22,851 nucleotides of DNA from Rikenellaceae bacterium. GTDB lineage: Bacteria; Bacteroidota; Bacteroidia; Bacteroidales; UBA932. The notes below the pieces were generated by a model. The model was not told the origin of the DNA and did no database searches. It saw only the letters and a list, made by a program, of their open reading frames with translations. Numbering within the stretch: the stretch's first letter is position 1; every line of letters begins with the position of its first letter. Location: assembly GCA_012800665.1 (NCBI GenBank), contig JAAZIW010000083.1, forward strand, positions 1-22,851, in the 5' to 3' direction. Positions 8,402 to 16,615 of the stretch are shown here, piece by piece. The translations under genes and the position numbers were made by a program.

Positions 8402-8408
8402 TTCCGAT

Positions 8409-9104
8409 ATGACGGTTCCTGATATTATTATCGCAGTGGACGGCTGTTCCTCCACAGGCAAAAGCACATTTGCAAAACTCATAGCAAAGGAATTCTCTTT
8501 TTTATATCTCGATTCCGGTGCAATGTACCGCGGAGTCACCCTTTTTGCCATGGAAAAGGGCATGATAGAGGAAGATGTAATAGATGAAACCGCTCTTGAG
8601 GCCGCCCTGCCCTCGTTGGAACTTCATTTTGAACATTCACCGCAGGGTACGAATCTATTTTGGGGAAGCAGATGTATAGAAAAGGAAATACGCACCATGG
8701 AGGTGTCGGCATATGTAAGCCCGATTTCCGCCTTGCCCTTTGTAAGAGCTTGGGTGGATGAGCTTCTGCATCTTTTCAGTAAAGGCGGCAGGGTGGTGAT
8801 GGACGGACGCGATATCGGTACAAGCGTGTTCCCCAACGCCGAGCTCAAAATTTTTCTTACCGCATCACCGAAAGTACGGGTCAAGCGCAGATACGATGAA
8901 CTTATCTCCAAAGGGCAGAAGACAAGTTACGAAGAAGTGGTTAAAAATCTGTCAGAGCGCGACTATATAGATTCTCATCGCAGCGTTTCACCCCTTCGCA
9001 AAGCGGAGGATGCTTTTGTATTAGACAATTCCGACATGACTCTCCACGAAGAAATTATCTGGCTGCGCGGTTTGATACAGGGCAGGTTCGGCATATTCGA
9101 ATAA
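8409..9104 (+). CDS. cmk: Cytidylate kinase
   Basis: Phosphorylates CMP and dCMP with ATP in pyrimidine nucleotide metabolism. The P-loop is DGCSSTGKST at residues 11-20; the SST in place of the more common GPxG form is what I recognise from Bacteroides-type cytidylate kinases. Further motifs are YLDSGAMYRGVTLFAM after the P-loop and VVMDGRDIGTSVFPNAELKI, the CMP-binding GRDIGT block, followed by the lid region KVRVKRRYDEL. I place the start at 8409 (231 residues). The frame is open further upstream to 8325, but those residues are unconserved and the -7 box TACTTTTG lies inside that stretch. ispH follows after 5 bases, a pairing common in Bacteroidota. Confidence 0.93.
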   Translation: MTVPDIIIAVDGCSSTGKSTFAKLIAKEFSFLYLDSGAMYRGVTLFAMEKGMIEEDVIDETALEAALPSLELHFEHSPQGTNLFWGSRCIEKEIRTMEVSAYVSPISALPFVRAWVDELLHLFSKGGRVVMDGRDIGTSVFPNAELKIFLTASPKVRVKRRYDELISKGQKTSYEEVVKNLSERDYIDSHRSVSPLRKAEDAFVLDNSDMTLHEEIIWLRGLIQGRFGIFE

Positions 9105-9109
9105 GCGCA

Positions 9110-9973
9110 ATGAAGGTAGAGATAGATTCACATTCCGGTTTTTGCGGCGGGGTAATCCGTGCAATAGACAAGGCGGAAAAGTTTCTTGCCGAAAAATCCC
9201 CCTTGTATTCGCTCGGAGAGATGGTCCATAACGAGGCGGAGCTGAAACGTCTTGCCTCTATGGGGCTTATACCCACAAATCACGAGGGCTTGGAAAAACT
9301 CACATCACAGGACACTCTGCTGATTCGCGCTCATGGCGAGGCTCCATCCACCTATGAAAAGCTTGAATCTTTAGGAATCAATATAATAGATTGCACCTGT
9401 CCCGTAGTTCTCAAAATTCAGGAGAGTATCCGCGAATCCCATAAGCGTCTTGGAGCTAAGGGCACTATAGTTATTTTCGGGAAAATCGGTCATGCCGAAG
9501 TGCTCGGCCTGATGGGTCAGGTGGGGGATGATGCCGTTGTGGTTGAGAGTCTCGAACAGCTGAAAGAGAAACTCGCTCAAGGGAAGGTGGTCGGCCCTGT
9601 GGAAATTTTCTCACAAACCACAATGAGCCCTGCCGGATATGAGCAAATCTGCCGCTATCTTTCGGAGCATATATCAAATGTTACTGTGCACGATACGATT
9701 TGCCGTCAGGTGGCCTATCGGCATAGGGAATTGGTCGATTTCGCTAAGAAGCACGATGCGGTGGTGTTTGTATCGGGCCGCCAGAGCAGCAACGGGCAGG
9801 TGCTCTGCGAACTCTGCAGGAGCGTCAATCCCCGTACATACCGCGTTGTGGACGAAAGCGAATTGCAGGCATCCTGGTTTTCCGCATCCGACATCGTGGG
9901 CGTGTGCGGAGCCACCTCGACCCCCAAGTGGCTGTTGGAAAAAGTCGCCGAAAAGCTCAAAGAATTGCAATAA
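9110..9973 (+). CDS. ispH: 4-hydroxy-3-methylbut-2-enyl diphosphate reductase
   Basis: Last step of the non-mevalonate (MEP) isoprenoid pathway: an iron-sulfur enzyme that reduces HMBPP to IPP and DMAPP. The three cluster cysteines are in the expected places: C12 in GFCGGV, C97 in DCTCPVV (with a nearby C95) and C198 in DTICRQVAYR. Substrate-binding histidines are H40 in MVHNEAE, H75 in IRAHGE and the GHAEVLG block near residue 125, which carries the catalytic glutamate. The SSNGQ motif for diphosphate binding follows near 224. The 287-residue length is normal. It sits 5 bases behind cmk and is presumably co-transcribed with it. The presence of ispH implies that the organism uses the MEP route. 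Confidence 0.95.
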   Translation: MKVEIDSHSGFCGGVIRAIDKAEKFLAEKSPLYSLGEMVHNEAELKRLASMGLIPTNHEGLEKLTSQDTLLIRAHGEAPSTYEKLESLGINIIDCTCPVVLKIQESIRESHKRLGAKGTIVIFGKIGHAEVLGLMGQVGDDAVVVESLEQLKEKLAQGKVVGPVEIFSQTTMSPAGYEQICRYLSEHISNVTVHDTICRQVAYRHRELVDFAKKHDAVVFVSGRQSSNGQVLCELCRSVNPRTYRVVDESELQASWFSASDIVGVCGATSTPKWLLEKVAEKLKELQ

Positions 9974-9995
9974 TTCCTATTTTTTAATAACTTTG
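9964..9995 (+). promoter_or_regulatory. Candidate promoter for efp
   Basis: TAACTTTG at 9988-9995 matches the -7 consensus TAnnTTTG. ATTG at 9964-9967 lies 20 bases upstream, a three-of-four match to the -33 TTTG at the right spacing, and falls inside the end of ispH. The expected 5' untranslated region is about 30 bases. Confidence 0.5.
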
Positions 9996-10033
9996 TAGAC
10001 CTATTACTGATAATAATCTTTTAACACTATATT

Positions 10034-10597
10034 ATGGCAACAACAGCAGATTTCAAAAACGGACTTTGCATAGATTTCAACGGCAAGCCCTGCTCGATTG
10101 TATGGTTTCAACATGTTAAACCGGGCAAGGGCCCCGCTTTCGTAAAGTGCAAACTGCGCAATCTTGAGAACGGAAGAATATTGGAGAATACTTTTACTGC
10201 GGGAGTTAAAGTGGACACCATAAATGTAGAGAGGCGTCCCTATCAATTCCTCTACGCAGATGAAGATGGTTTCCATTTCATGCACGAAGAAACCTTCGAG
10301 CAGATTCATCTCCCCAAAGACGTGGTGGAGAATTCCGACCTTATGAAAGAGGGTCAGCGAGTGGAAATGATGTTCCTGGCAGACGAAGAAAGGTGCCTCA
10401 CCTGCGAATTGCCGACTTATGTGACCTTGGAGGTTACCTATGCCGAGCCTGCGGTGAAGGGCAATACCGCCAGCACCAGCGCCCTTAAAGAAGTGACTCT
10501 TGAAACCGGTGCAACAATCATGGTTCCCCTTTTCATAAATCAGGGAGATGTGATTACGGTTAACACTTCCGACCGCACTTACGGACAGCGTCAATAA
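10034..10597 (+). CDS. efp: Translation elongation factor P
   Basis: Binds between the P and E sites of the ribosome and relieves stalling at polyproline stretches. The 187-residue protein has the three beta-barrel layout. The N-terminal KOW-like domain carries the loop VKPGKGPAF with lysine 32 at the tip, the position modified or functionally required in other EF-Ps. The C-terminal OB domain ends with the family motif GDVITVNTSDRTYG. Conserved DGFHFMHEETFEQI lies in the middle domain. No poxA/epmA, epmB or ymfI homologue is in this window, so the lysine modification state is unknown. It has its own candidate promoter and converges on the DUF4783 gene, leaving only 6 bases between the stops. 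Confidence 0.95.
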   Translation: MATTADFKNGLCIDFNGKPCSIVWFQHVKPGKGPAFVKCKLRNLENGRILENTFTAGVKVDTINVERRPYQFLYADEDGFHFMHEETFEQIHLPKDVVENSDLMKEGQRVEMMFLADEERCLTCELPTYVTLEVTYAEPAVKGNTASTSALKEVTLETGATIMVPLFINQGDVITVNTSDRTYGQRQ

Positions 10598-10603
10598 AAA
10601 ACT

Positions 10604-11008
10604 TTACTGCATCCGTTCTATTTTTATTTGCTGGATGGTGTAGGTATCGCCTTTACTGCTAACGAAAATAGTTACGAGGAAATTTTCGCCCCCTGCATTA
10701 AGAGTGCCGAGGGCGTATTTCATATTCGCCCTGCCTGCAGTATATCTTAATTCGAATGAGCGGGGAGTGTAAGACTCGAAAAACGTTTTGAGAATCTGCT
10801 TTGCCTGATTGCGCGAAGCGTTGCCGCCGTTGGAGAGCACAGTGATGTCCAAATTGTCGGCGTACCAGGCGGATATGGCTTCGGTATTGCCCTGAGAGAG
10901 ATATTTGGCTATGGGTACGAATACGTCATAGTCTCCTGTTTGAGCCTTGAGACTGAAACAGGAAAGGAATGCGACGGCGGCCGCAAGACCAAATTTTAAA
11001 ATCCTCAT
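10604..11008 (-). CDS. Secreted DUF4783-family protein
   Basis: A 134-residue exported protein of unknown function. Residues 1-22 form a signal peptide: an MRILK start, a hydrophobic Ala/Leu core and a likely type I cleavage after SLKA. The remaining 110 residues contain the pattern IAKYLSQGNTEAISAWYADNL followed by a SRNQAKQILKTFF segment and alternating beta-like stretches, consistent with the small NTF2-like fold of DUF4783, a family I know only from Bacteroidota. No catalytic residues are evident. The gene is divergent from rlmH over 52 bases and convergent with efp. The family assignment is by recognition of overall pattern and no database match was made. Confidence 0.75.
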   Translation of the reverse strand: MRILKFGLAAAVAFLSCFSLKAQTGDYDVFVPIAKYLSQGNTEAISAWYADNLDITVLSNGGNASRNQAKQILKTFFESYTPRSFELRYTAGRANMKYALGTLNAGGENFLVTIFVSSKGDTYTIQQIKIERMQ

Positions 11009-11021
11009 TCACTTGTTTCCG

Positions 11022-11053
11022 TTTGCAAATTCTGAGCCAGTTTTTTATCTTTG
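11022..11053 (+). promoter_or_regulatory. Promoter of rlmH (near-consensus Bacteroidota type)
   Basis: TTTG at 11022-11025 and TATCTTTG at 11046-11053 are separated by exactly 20 bases, matching the full TTTG-N19/21-TAnnTTTG consensus. It is the best promoter in the window. The -7 box ends 7 bases before the rlmH ATG, so the transcript should be leaderless or nearly so. It probably drives rlmH and the sensor kinase. Confidence 0.75.
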
Positions 11054-11060
11054 CAAGGTT

Positions 11061-11531
11061 ATGCGCATAACGCTTATCACTGTGGGCAAGACCGTTGTTC
11101 CCTGGGTAAAACAGGGTTTGGATGAATACATCGGACGCTTGAACCGGTATATCCCCTTTTCGCTTGTGGAAATCCCTGAGTTGAAGGGGGTTAAGTCTTT
11201 TTCTGAAGCGCAGATAAAAGAGAGGGAGGGGATTGAGATATTGAAAGCGGCGGGAAATTGCGGGATGATACTTTTGGATGAACACGGAAGAGAACTCCGT
11301 TCGATTGAGTTTGCCGATTGGCTTGAAAAAAAGCTTGTCCATACGGGAAAAGACCTCTGTTTTGTAGTAGGGGGAGCCTACGGCTTTTCAAAAGAAGTAT
11401 ATGATGCCGCATCTGCAAAATTGTCTCTTTCCAAGATGACATTCAATCATCAGATGGTGAGAATGATTTTTGCAGAACAACTTTATCGTGCATTTACAAT
11501 AATCAAGGGCGAGCCTTATCATCACGAATGA
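11061..11531 (+). CDS. rlmH: 23S rRNA (pseudouridine1915-N3)-methyltransferase RlmH
   Basis: SPOUT-class methyltransferase that methylates pseudouridine 1915 in helix 69 of 23S rRNA on assembled ribosomes. The start at 11061 gives 156 residues, the normal length. The frame is open further upstream, but that stretch contains the promoter and adds 38 unconserved residues. Visible features are the N-terminal MRITLITVGK, LLDEHGRELRSIEFADWL, the SAM-binding knot segment FVVGGAYGFSKEV, and the C-terminal MTFNHQMVRMIFAEQLYRAF ending in the conserved YHHE. The last four bases overlap the start of the following sensor kinase as ATGA, so the two are likely translationally coupled. Confidence 0.95.
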   Translation: MRITLITVGKTVVPWVKQGLDEYIGRLNRYIPFSLVEIPELKGVKSFSEAQIKEREGIEILKAAGNCGMILLDEHGRELRSIEFADWLEKKLVHTGKDLCFVVGGAYGFSKEVYDAASAKLSLSKMTFNHQMVRMIFAEQLYRAFTIIKGEPYHHE

Positions 11532-14500
11532 ACAAGAGTAAGAAATACGGTTGGATATCTGTAGCATTGTTGGTGCTGAGCGTGGTCTTCATTGTCATCT
11601 CTTTAAGCACCCGCACACCTGCAGACACCGAATCATCCGCTAAAAAAGCGGAAAGAGTGCTTGCATCCCGACTCGACATCTTACAATCTTTTACAGATAA
11701 GGCTTTGGCGGCGGACCCGGCGGAATGGCTGGATATAGGCCGTCTTCCATCCGACATGGTGATTTATCGTTATGTTGATGAAAGGCTCCAGAGCTGGGTG
11801 AACCGTTTTCCCATTTCCAATGATCAACTCAGCAGCGGAATGCTCTTCCAAAGCTTTTTAAACCCGCGCTCGGCCCTAAGAACCCCGCTTGGAGAGCTTA
11901 AGGAAGATTTTTCTTTCAGCAATATAGGCTCCAAGTGGTATCTGGCCAAGAAGGTGATTCAGGAAAATGTTACCTTGATAGTCGGGCTGGAAATAGTGAA
12001 TACGCTTGATACCCGCAGTTTCAGCGGCATAAATCCCCGCCTTCGCATCCCCGAGAATCACTCGATTCAAGAACTCACCAACAGCGGCGGCTCTCCCGTT
12101 TTTGTAGGGGGACAGCCCCAATTCAAGATACTCTACAATTCGCTTTCATCCACTCCTCCGGTAAGTATGCCATATCTATGGCTTGCTCTTGCTTTCTTTC
12201 TTACCGCGGCCCTGTTTTTCCTGTTGGCGGAGCCAAGCGCTAAAAACCTGATTATAGAACTCATAACCGTACTCGCGGTCCTGTTGGCTTTCTATTTCAG
12301 CGGCGCCAAAGTGAGCGTGAATTCCGGCCTTTTTTCGCCTTTGCTCTATGCCGATGGTACGGTCTTATATTCCTTGGGGGCCTTAATTCTACTCACTTTA
12401 ATGTTGGTGATGCCCATATGGAGCATCTTCATTGCCCGCAAGGATTTGCGTTCGTTCTTAGACCGCTATCCTCTCGGGGTTTTTAGGGTTTTGCTGCTGC
12501 TCGCTGCAGCCGTAGCATTAGTTGCTTTTTCTTATGTGGCTATAAAAAGCATCTCGCTTAACTCCAACATTAATCTCGAACTTTATAAGATAAAAGAGAT
12601 TACTTGGGTGAGTGTGCTGGTTTATTTGCTGCTTGGCGTGCTGTTTTCGTGCATACCAATGATTTTTACCATGTTGCAGCCGCTTACCAGCCGCCTCTTC
12701 GGTTTTCATCAAGACAGTATGTCTATTCCAAACCGTATAGGCTTCGCTTTGGCGGTGGCAATATATTTCGTATCCCTTACTGCCTGTTTAGGTTTCAAAA
12801 AAGAACAATCCGGCATGGAGGTTTGGGCTAACCGTTTGGCTGTAAGCAGGGATATAGGTCTTGAGATGCAGCTTCGCCTTGTGGAAGAAAAAATAGCGGA
12901 TGACCCTGTGATTGCATCGCTTTCGGTTTTGCCGAATGCGGGAGCTGCAATTCGCAACCGCATAGCAGACAATTATTTAGCCCGGGTTGCTCAAGAATAT
13001 GACTTGATTGTGAGCGTGGATGGTCAAATGGACCTTTCTCTCTTGAGCGGCGGCGAATACATCTCTCCCGGTTCACGTTTTGTTTTCAAAGAGGGTTCTG
13101 ATGCATTGGTTGTATATATTGCCGTATTCACTTATTACGTCAAAAATTATGGTCCTTACCATATAATGCTGCAAGTGGAGAGGAAAGGCGATTGGCGCTT
13201 CCGCGGATATGCCAGCATTTTGGGAGAAACAGCCCCGGGTGAAGTTTTGATTCCCCCCACTTATGCCTATGCACGCTATCAAAGCCGCTCCCTGCTGAGT
13301 TTCAGAGGCAATTTCGCTTATCCTGTACATATGGATGATGAACTTGCCGATGCGGTTTATTCCAAAGAAGACACACATATGAAGAGCGGAGGCTTTACGC
13401 ATTTCATTTATGTGGTAGCCGAAGATGAAAGCGTGATAGTATCGCGCCGCACCATTGCCGCTCTGTATTATGCGGTTTCAGGCATCTTTATAGGCCTTAT
13501 TACTTTTCTTGCTCAGACTATCCTCAGACCACGTCGAAGGAAGAGCGTCTTCGAGAAAAAATATTTTACCACCCGCTTGAACGCGGTGATTATGGCATCC
13601 CTTATCCTGGCTCTTGTGAGCATGGCGGCGCTGAGCGTGTATTTCGTGTATGACCGCCATGAGGAAAACCGGCGCACTCTCATGACCGAGAAAATAAATT
13701 CTATTGCCTCCAGCATCTCCACCCGAATAAGGGGTGCCCGTACCACAGATGATCTTCGCAGCAATGAGGTCCTCAGGTTGATAGAAGATGTGGGGAATAA
13801 TACCAACTCCGACATTACATTATATACTCCGAATGGAATGGTGTTTATGAGCACTGCTCCCATGGTGTTCGAGCGCAATATGATGGACAGCCGCATGGAT
13901 GGTGAGGCCTATCGCAATATAATGCTGCTTACAAGCCGGTATTATATTCAAAAAGAGTCTGTGGCGCAAAATAAATTCTATAGCATGTATGCTCCTTTGG
14001 TTGGGGAGGACGGAAATATAATAGCAATCATCTGCGCTCCCTATACTGATGATACTTACGATTTCGAAACAAATGTGGTGAACCATGGCATAAGCATTTT
14101 GTCGATATTCATCTTCTTGCTGCTCTTTGCCATCCTTATGACACGACGGGTGCTGGACGGTATGTTCCTGCCTTTGCTTCAAATCGGCCGCAAGATGGAA
14201 GATGCCAACCTCGATTCGCTGGAATATATCCAATATGACAAGGAAGATGAAATAAGTTCGTTGGTAAACGCTTACAATCGTATGGTTACCGACCTTTCAG
14301 AGAGTTCCCGCCAGCTTGCGGAGGCCGAGCGCGACAAGGCCTGGAGCGGCATGGCCCGTCAGGTTGCTCACGAAATCAAGAATCCGCTTACACCAATGAA
14401 GCTTCAGATTCAGAGAATCATGCGCTTGAAAGACAGGGGGGATTCAGCCTGGAAAGAAAAATTCGATGAAGTTTCGAAGATGCTTCTTGACCATATCAAT

Positions 14501-15004
14501 ATCCTAACGGAGACTGCCAATGAGTTTTCCACCTTTGCAAAACTCTATACCGAAGAGCCTACGGAAATCAATATAGGCGAGTTGGTTCAAGAAGAACTCG
14601 CCATGTTCTCCGGACACGAAGACATCACTTTCGATTACATGGGCTTGGATGATGCCGTGGTGATGGCTCCGAAACCCCAGCTTGCCCGAGTGTTTGTAAA
14701 CCTGATAAACAATGCCGTGCAAGCCTTGGATGAGTTTGATGGCGGCAGGGTCATGGTATCGTTGAGGCATTCGGTGAAAGACGGGTATTACGACATAGTC
14801 TTTGAAGACAACGGTCCGGGTGTACTGCCCGAAAACACCGACAAATTGTTTACCCCTAACTTTACCACAAAGACGGGCGGGAGCGGTCTCGGGCTTGCCA
14901 TATCGCGCAGCATACTCCAAAAATGCGGGGCCTCCATAAGCTACAGCAAATCTTTCGCTTTGGGAGGAGCCTGCTTTACGATTCTTTATCCGAAAAATAA
15001 ATAA
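11528..15004 (+). CDS. Very large NtrY-like membrane sensor histidine kinase
   Basis: A 1158-residue sensor kinase with ten predicted membrane segments: about 9-27, 216-236, 241-260, 280-302, 320-340, 359-384, 404-421, 642-664, 685-707 and 855-872. These leave three periplasmic regions, at about 28-214, 422-641 and 708-850. The positive-inside rule fits: RPRRRK follows segment eight and TRR follows segment ten. The cytoplasmic end has a HAMP linker (about 873-925), the H-box with phosphoacceptor H948 in VAHEIKNPLTPMKLQIQRI, the N-box with N1058 and N1062 in NLINNAVQ, G1 DNGPG at 1094-1098 and G2 GGSGLGL at 1117-1123. The H-box wording is of the NtrY class. All catalytic motifs look intact. 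No response regulator is encoded in the window. The start overlaps rlmH as ATGA. Input signal and target genes are unknown. Confidence 0.9.
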   Translation: MNKSKKYGWISVALLVLSVVFIVISLSTRTPADTESSAKKAERVLASRLDILQSFTDKALAADPAEWLDIGRLPSDMVIYRYVDERLQSWVNRFPISNDQLSSGMLFQSFLNPRSALRTPLGELKEDFSFSNIGSKWYLAKKVIQENVTLIVGLEIVNTLDTRSFSGINPRLRIPENHSIQELTNSGGSPVFVGGQPQFKILYNSLSSTPPVSMPYLWLALAFFLTAALFFLLAEPSAKNLIIELITVLAVLLAFYFSGAKVSVNSGLFSPLLYADGTVLYSLGALILLTLMLVMPIWSIFIARKDLRSFLDRYPLGVFRVLLLLAAAVALVAFSYVAIKSISLNSNINLELYKIKEITWVSVLVYLLLGVLFSCIPMIFTMLQPLTSRLFGFHQDSMSIPNRIGFALAVAIYFVSLTACLGFKKEQSGMEVWANRLAVSRDIGLEMQLRLVEEKIADDPVIASLSVLPNAGAAIRNRIADNYLARVAQEYDLIVSVDGQMDLSLLSGGEYISPGSRFVFKEGSDALVVYIAVFTYYVKNYGPYHIMLQVERKGDWRFRGYASILGETAPGEVLIPPTYAYARYQSRSLLSFRGNFAYPVHMDDELADAVYSKEDTHMKSGGFTHFIYVVAEDESVIVSRRTIAALYYAVSGIFIGLITFLAQTILRPRRRKSVFEKKYFTTRLNAVIMASLILALVSMAALSVYFVYDRHEENRRTLMTEKINSIASSISTRIRGARTTDDLRSNEVLRLIEDVGNNTNSDITLYTPNGMVFMSTAPMVFERNMMDSRMDGEAYRNIMLLTSRYYIQKESVAQNKFYSMYAPLVGEDGNIIAIICAPYTDDTYDFETNVVNHGISILSIFIFLLLFAILMTRRVLDGMFLPLLQIGRKMEDANLDSLEYIQYDKEDEISSLVNAYNRMVTDLSESSRQLAEAERDKAWSGMARQVAHEIKNPLTPMKLQIQRIMRLKDRGDSAWKEKFDEVSKMLLDHINILTETANEFSTFAKLYTEEPTEINIGELVQEELAMFSGHEDITFDYMGLDDAVVMAPKPQLARVFVNLINNAVQALDEFDGGRVMVSLRHSVKDGYYDIVFEDNGPGVLPENTDKLFTPNFTTKTGGSGLGLAISRSILQKCGASISYSKSFALGGACFTILYPKNK

Positions 15005-15010
15005 ATTAAT

Positions 15011-15018
15011 TATATTTG
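15011..15018 (+). promoter_or_regulatory. Candidate -7 promoter element for engB
   Basis: TATATTTG matches TAnnTTTG exactly and ends 7 bases before the engB ATG, as at cmk and rlmH. The -33 region holds only TTTA at 14985-14988 with a 22-base spacer, so the match is partial. It suggests that engB and the genes after it can be transcribed separately from the kinase. Confidence 0.5.
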
Positions 15019-15025
15019 TAACATT

Positions 15026-15622
15026 ATGGAAGTTACACAGGCAGTTTTCGCAGGCAGCAGTACCCGGGTAGAGCAGCGGCCGAAGCGCAAACTGCCTGAA
15101 TTCGCTTTCATAGGACGCTCCAATGTGGGTAAGAGTTCTCTCATCAATATGCTCACAGGAGTTAAGGGACTTGCCAAAACCTCATCGACTCCGGGCAAAA
15201 CAAGGCTTGTGAATCACTTTCTTATAAATGAAAGCTGGTATTTGGTGGACCTGCCGGGTTATGGTTATGCAAAACTGTCCAATACATCCCGCAAAGAGCT
15301 GGAGGATACTATCAACGATTATCTTGACAACTCTGATGAACTTGTGCTGCTGTTCGTGCTGATAGACTCCAGGCACGATATACAGCAGAACGACCTCGAT
15401 TTTATCGCCACTCTCGGTGAGGACGGAATACCTTTTTCCATAATTTACACCAAATGCGATAAGCGGGGTCCTAATGTGCTTAAAGAGCAGATGGAGCGTA
15501 ATGCCGCAAAACTATTGGAACAGTGGGAGGAACTTCCGCCCGTATTCGCCACATCCTCACAAAACTTTTCGGGCAGGGAAGAAGTTCTGAATTATATAGA
15601 ATCTATCTTAAAATCATTATAA
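15026..15622 (+). CDS. engB: Ribosome biogenesis GTPase EngB (YsxC/YihA)
   Basis: TRAFAC-class GTPase needed for assembly of the large ribosomal subunit. The 198 residues are a single G domain: G1 GRSNVGKSS at 30-38, the switch I threonines in SSTPGKT near 56-62, G3 DLPGYG from residue 75, G4 TKCD at 142-145 and G5-like ATSSQNFSG near 174-182. The length is typical. prs begins 2 bases after the stop. The gene lies in a run with rlmH and der, which also act on the large subunit. Confidence 0.95.
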   Translation: MEVTQAVFAGSSTRVEQRPKRKLPEFAFIGRSNVGKSSLINMLTGVKGLAKTSSTPGKTRLVNHFLINESWYLVDLPGYGYAKLSNTSRKELEDTINDYLDNSDELVLLFVLIDSRHDIQQNDLDFIATLGEDGIPFSIIYTKCDKRGPNVLKEQMERNAAKLLEQWEELPPVFATSSQNFSGREEVLNYIESILKSL

Positions 15623-15624
15623 GT

Positions 15625-16614
15625 ATGCAGCATGAACATAGAATGATGGTATTCAGTTGCACAGCCTCACAGGACTTTGCAAAGAAAGTAGTCGAACATC
15701 TGAAGGAACTTGAAGATCTGAAAGATGAGGATATCCATTTGGGTAATCTGGAGATAATCCACTTTAAGGACGGGGAATTCCAGCCGTATTATTTGGAAAG
15801 CATACGCGGAGCCACCGTCTACCTTATTCAGTCCATAACTCCGCCGGCAGACAATCTTATGGAACTTCTACTCTGCATTGATGCAGCCAAAAGAGCATCC
15901 GCCTCCAAAGTTATTGTGGTTGCTCCTTATTTCGGTTGGGCTCGTCAAGACCGTAAGGACAGGCCCCGCACCAGCATAGGCGCAAAGCTCGTGGCAAATC
16001 TCATTACAGCCGCAGGGGCCGACCGCATAATGACCTGCGACCTCCATGCCGACCAGATTCAGGGCTTTTTCGACATTCCTCTCGACCATATAATGGCAAG
16101 CAATCTGTTCCTTGACATCATTCAGAAGCTCAAACTCAAGAATCTTGCAATAGCATCTCCCGATATCGGAGGCTCCAAGAGGGCTAATTTCTATGCCGGA
16201 AGGCTAAAAAAACGCGGAAGCAATGAGCCGCCCACCATAATATGCCATAAAACCCGTACGCGGCAGAATCAGGTCGGTGCAATCAGGGTAATCGGTGATG
16301 TTGAAAACATGGATGTAATAATAGTGGACGATATTGTAGATACTGCCGGTACTCTTTGCAAGGCTGCAGCCGAACTTAAAAAGATGGGGGCCGCCAGCGT
16401 ACGCGCCTGCATTACCCATGCGGTGCTTAGCGAGCCTGCGGTGGAACTTGTGCATGGATCAGAAATCGATGAGCTTTATATAACGGATACGATTGCTCAT
16501 CCCGAATTCGAAAATGATTCTAAAATCCATATCATCAGCATGACGGAGCTCTTTGCACGAATGATGACAAAAGTTTATTTATACGAATCGATAAGCGACG
16601 AATTCGAAAATTAA
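15625..16614 (+). CDS. prs: Ribose-phosphate pyrophosphokinase (PRPP synthase)
   Basis: Makes 5-phosphoribosyl-1-diphosphate from ribose 5-phosphate and ATP, feeding purine, pyrimidine, histidine, tryptophan and NAD synthesis. Motifs are HFKDGEFQPYYLESIRG near the N-terminus, the ATP-binding flexible loop APYFGWARQDRKDRPR, the family signature DLHADQIQGFFDIPLD starting at D139, and the PRPP-binding loop VDDIVDTAGT with D235, D236 and D239. I take the ATG at 15625, 2 bases behind engB, giving 329 residues. ATGs at 15643 and 15646 are also possible and would bring the length closer to the usual 310-315. The frame is open further upstream into engB, but those residues are not conserved. Prs substrates have no obvious link to the GTPase neighbours. 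Confidence 0.93.
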   Translation: MQHEHRMMVFSCTASQDFAKKVVEHLKELEDLKDEDIHLGNLEIIHFKDGEFQPYYLESIRGATVYLIQSITPPADNLMELLLCIDAAKRASASKVIVVAPYFGWARQDRKDRPRTSIGAKLVANLITAAGADRIMTCDLHADQIQGFFDIPLDHIMASNLFLDIIQKLKLKNLAIASPDIGGSKRANFYAGRLKKRGSNEPPTIICHKTRTRQNQVGAIRVIGDVENMDVIIVDDIVDTAGTLCKAAAELKKMGAASVRACITHAVLSEPAVELVHGSEIDELYITDTIAHPEFENDSKIHIISMTELFARMMTKVYLYESISDEFEN

Positions 16615-16615
16615 A

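Noticed and set aside
8325..8408. N-terminal extension of cmk
   Set aside because: The frame is open, but the residues are unconserved in type and the stretch contains a T-run, a dyad and the -7 promoter box, so it is intergenic DNA.
10947..11060. N-terminal extension of rlmH
   Set aside because: It overlaps the start of the divergent DUF4783 gene and contains the full TTTG-N20-TATCTTTG promoter. RlmH from 11061 already has normal length.
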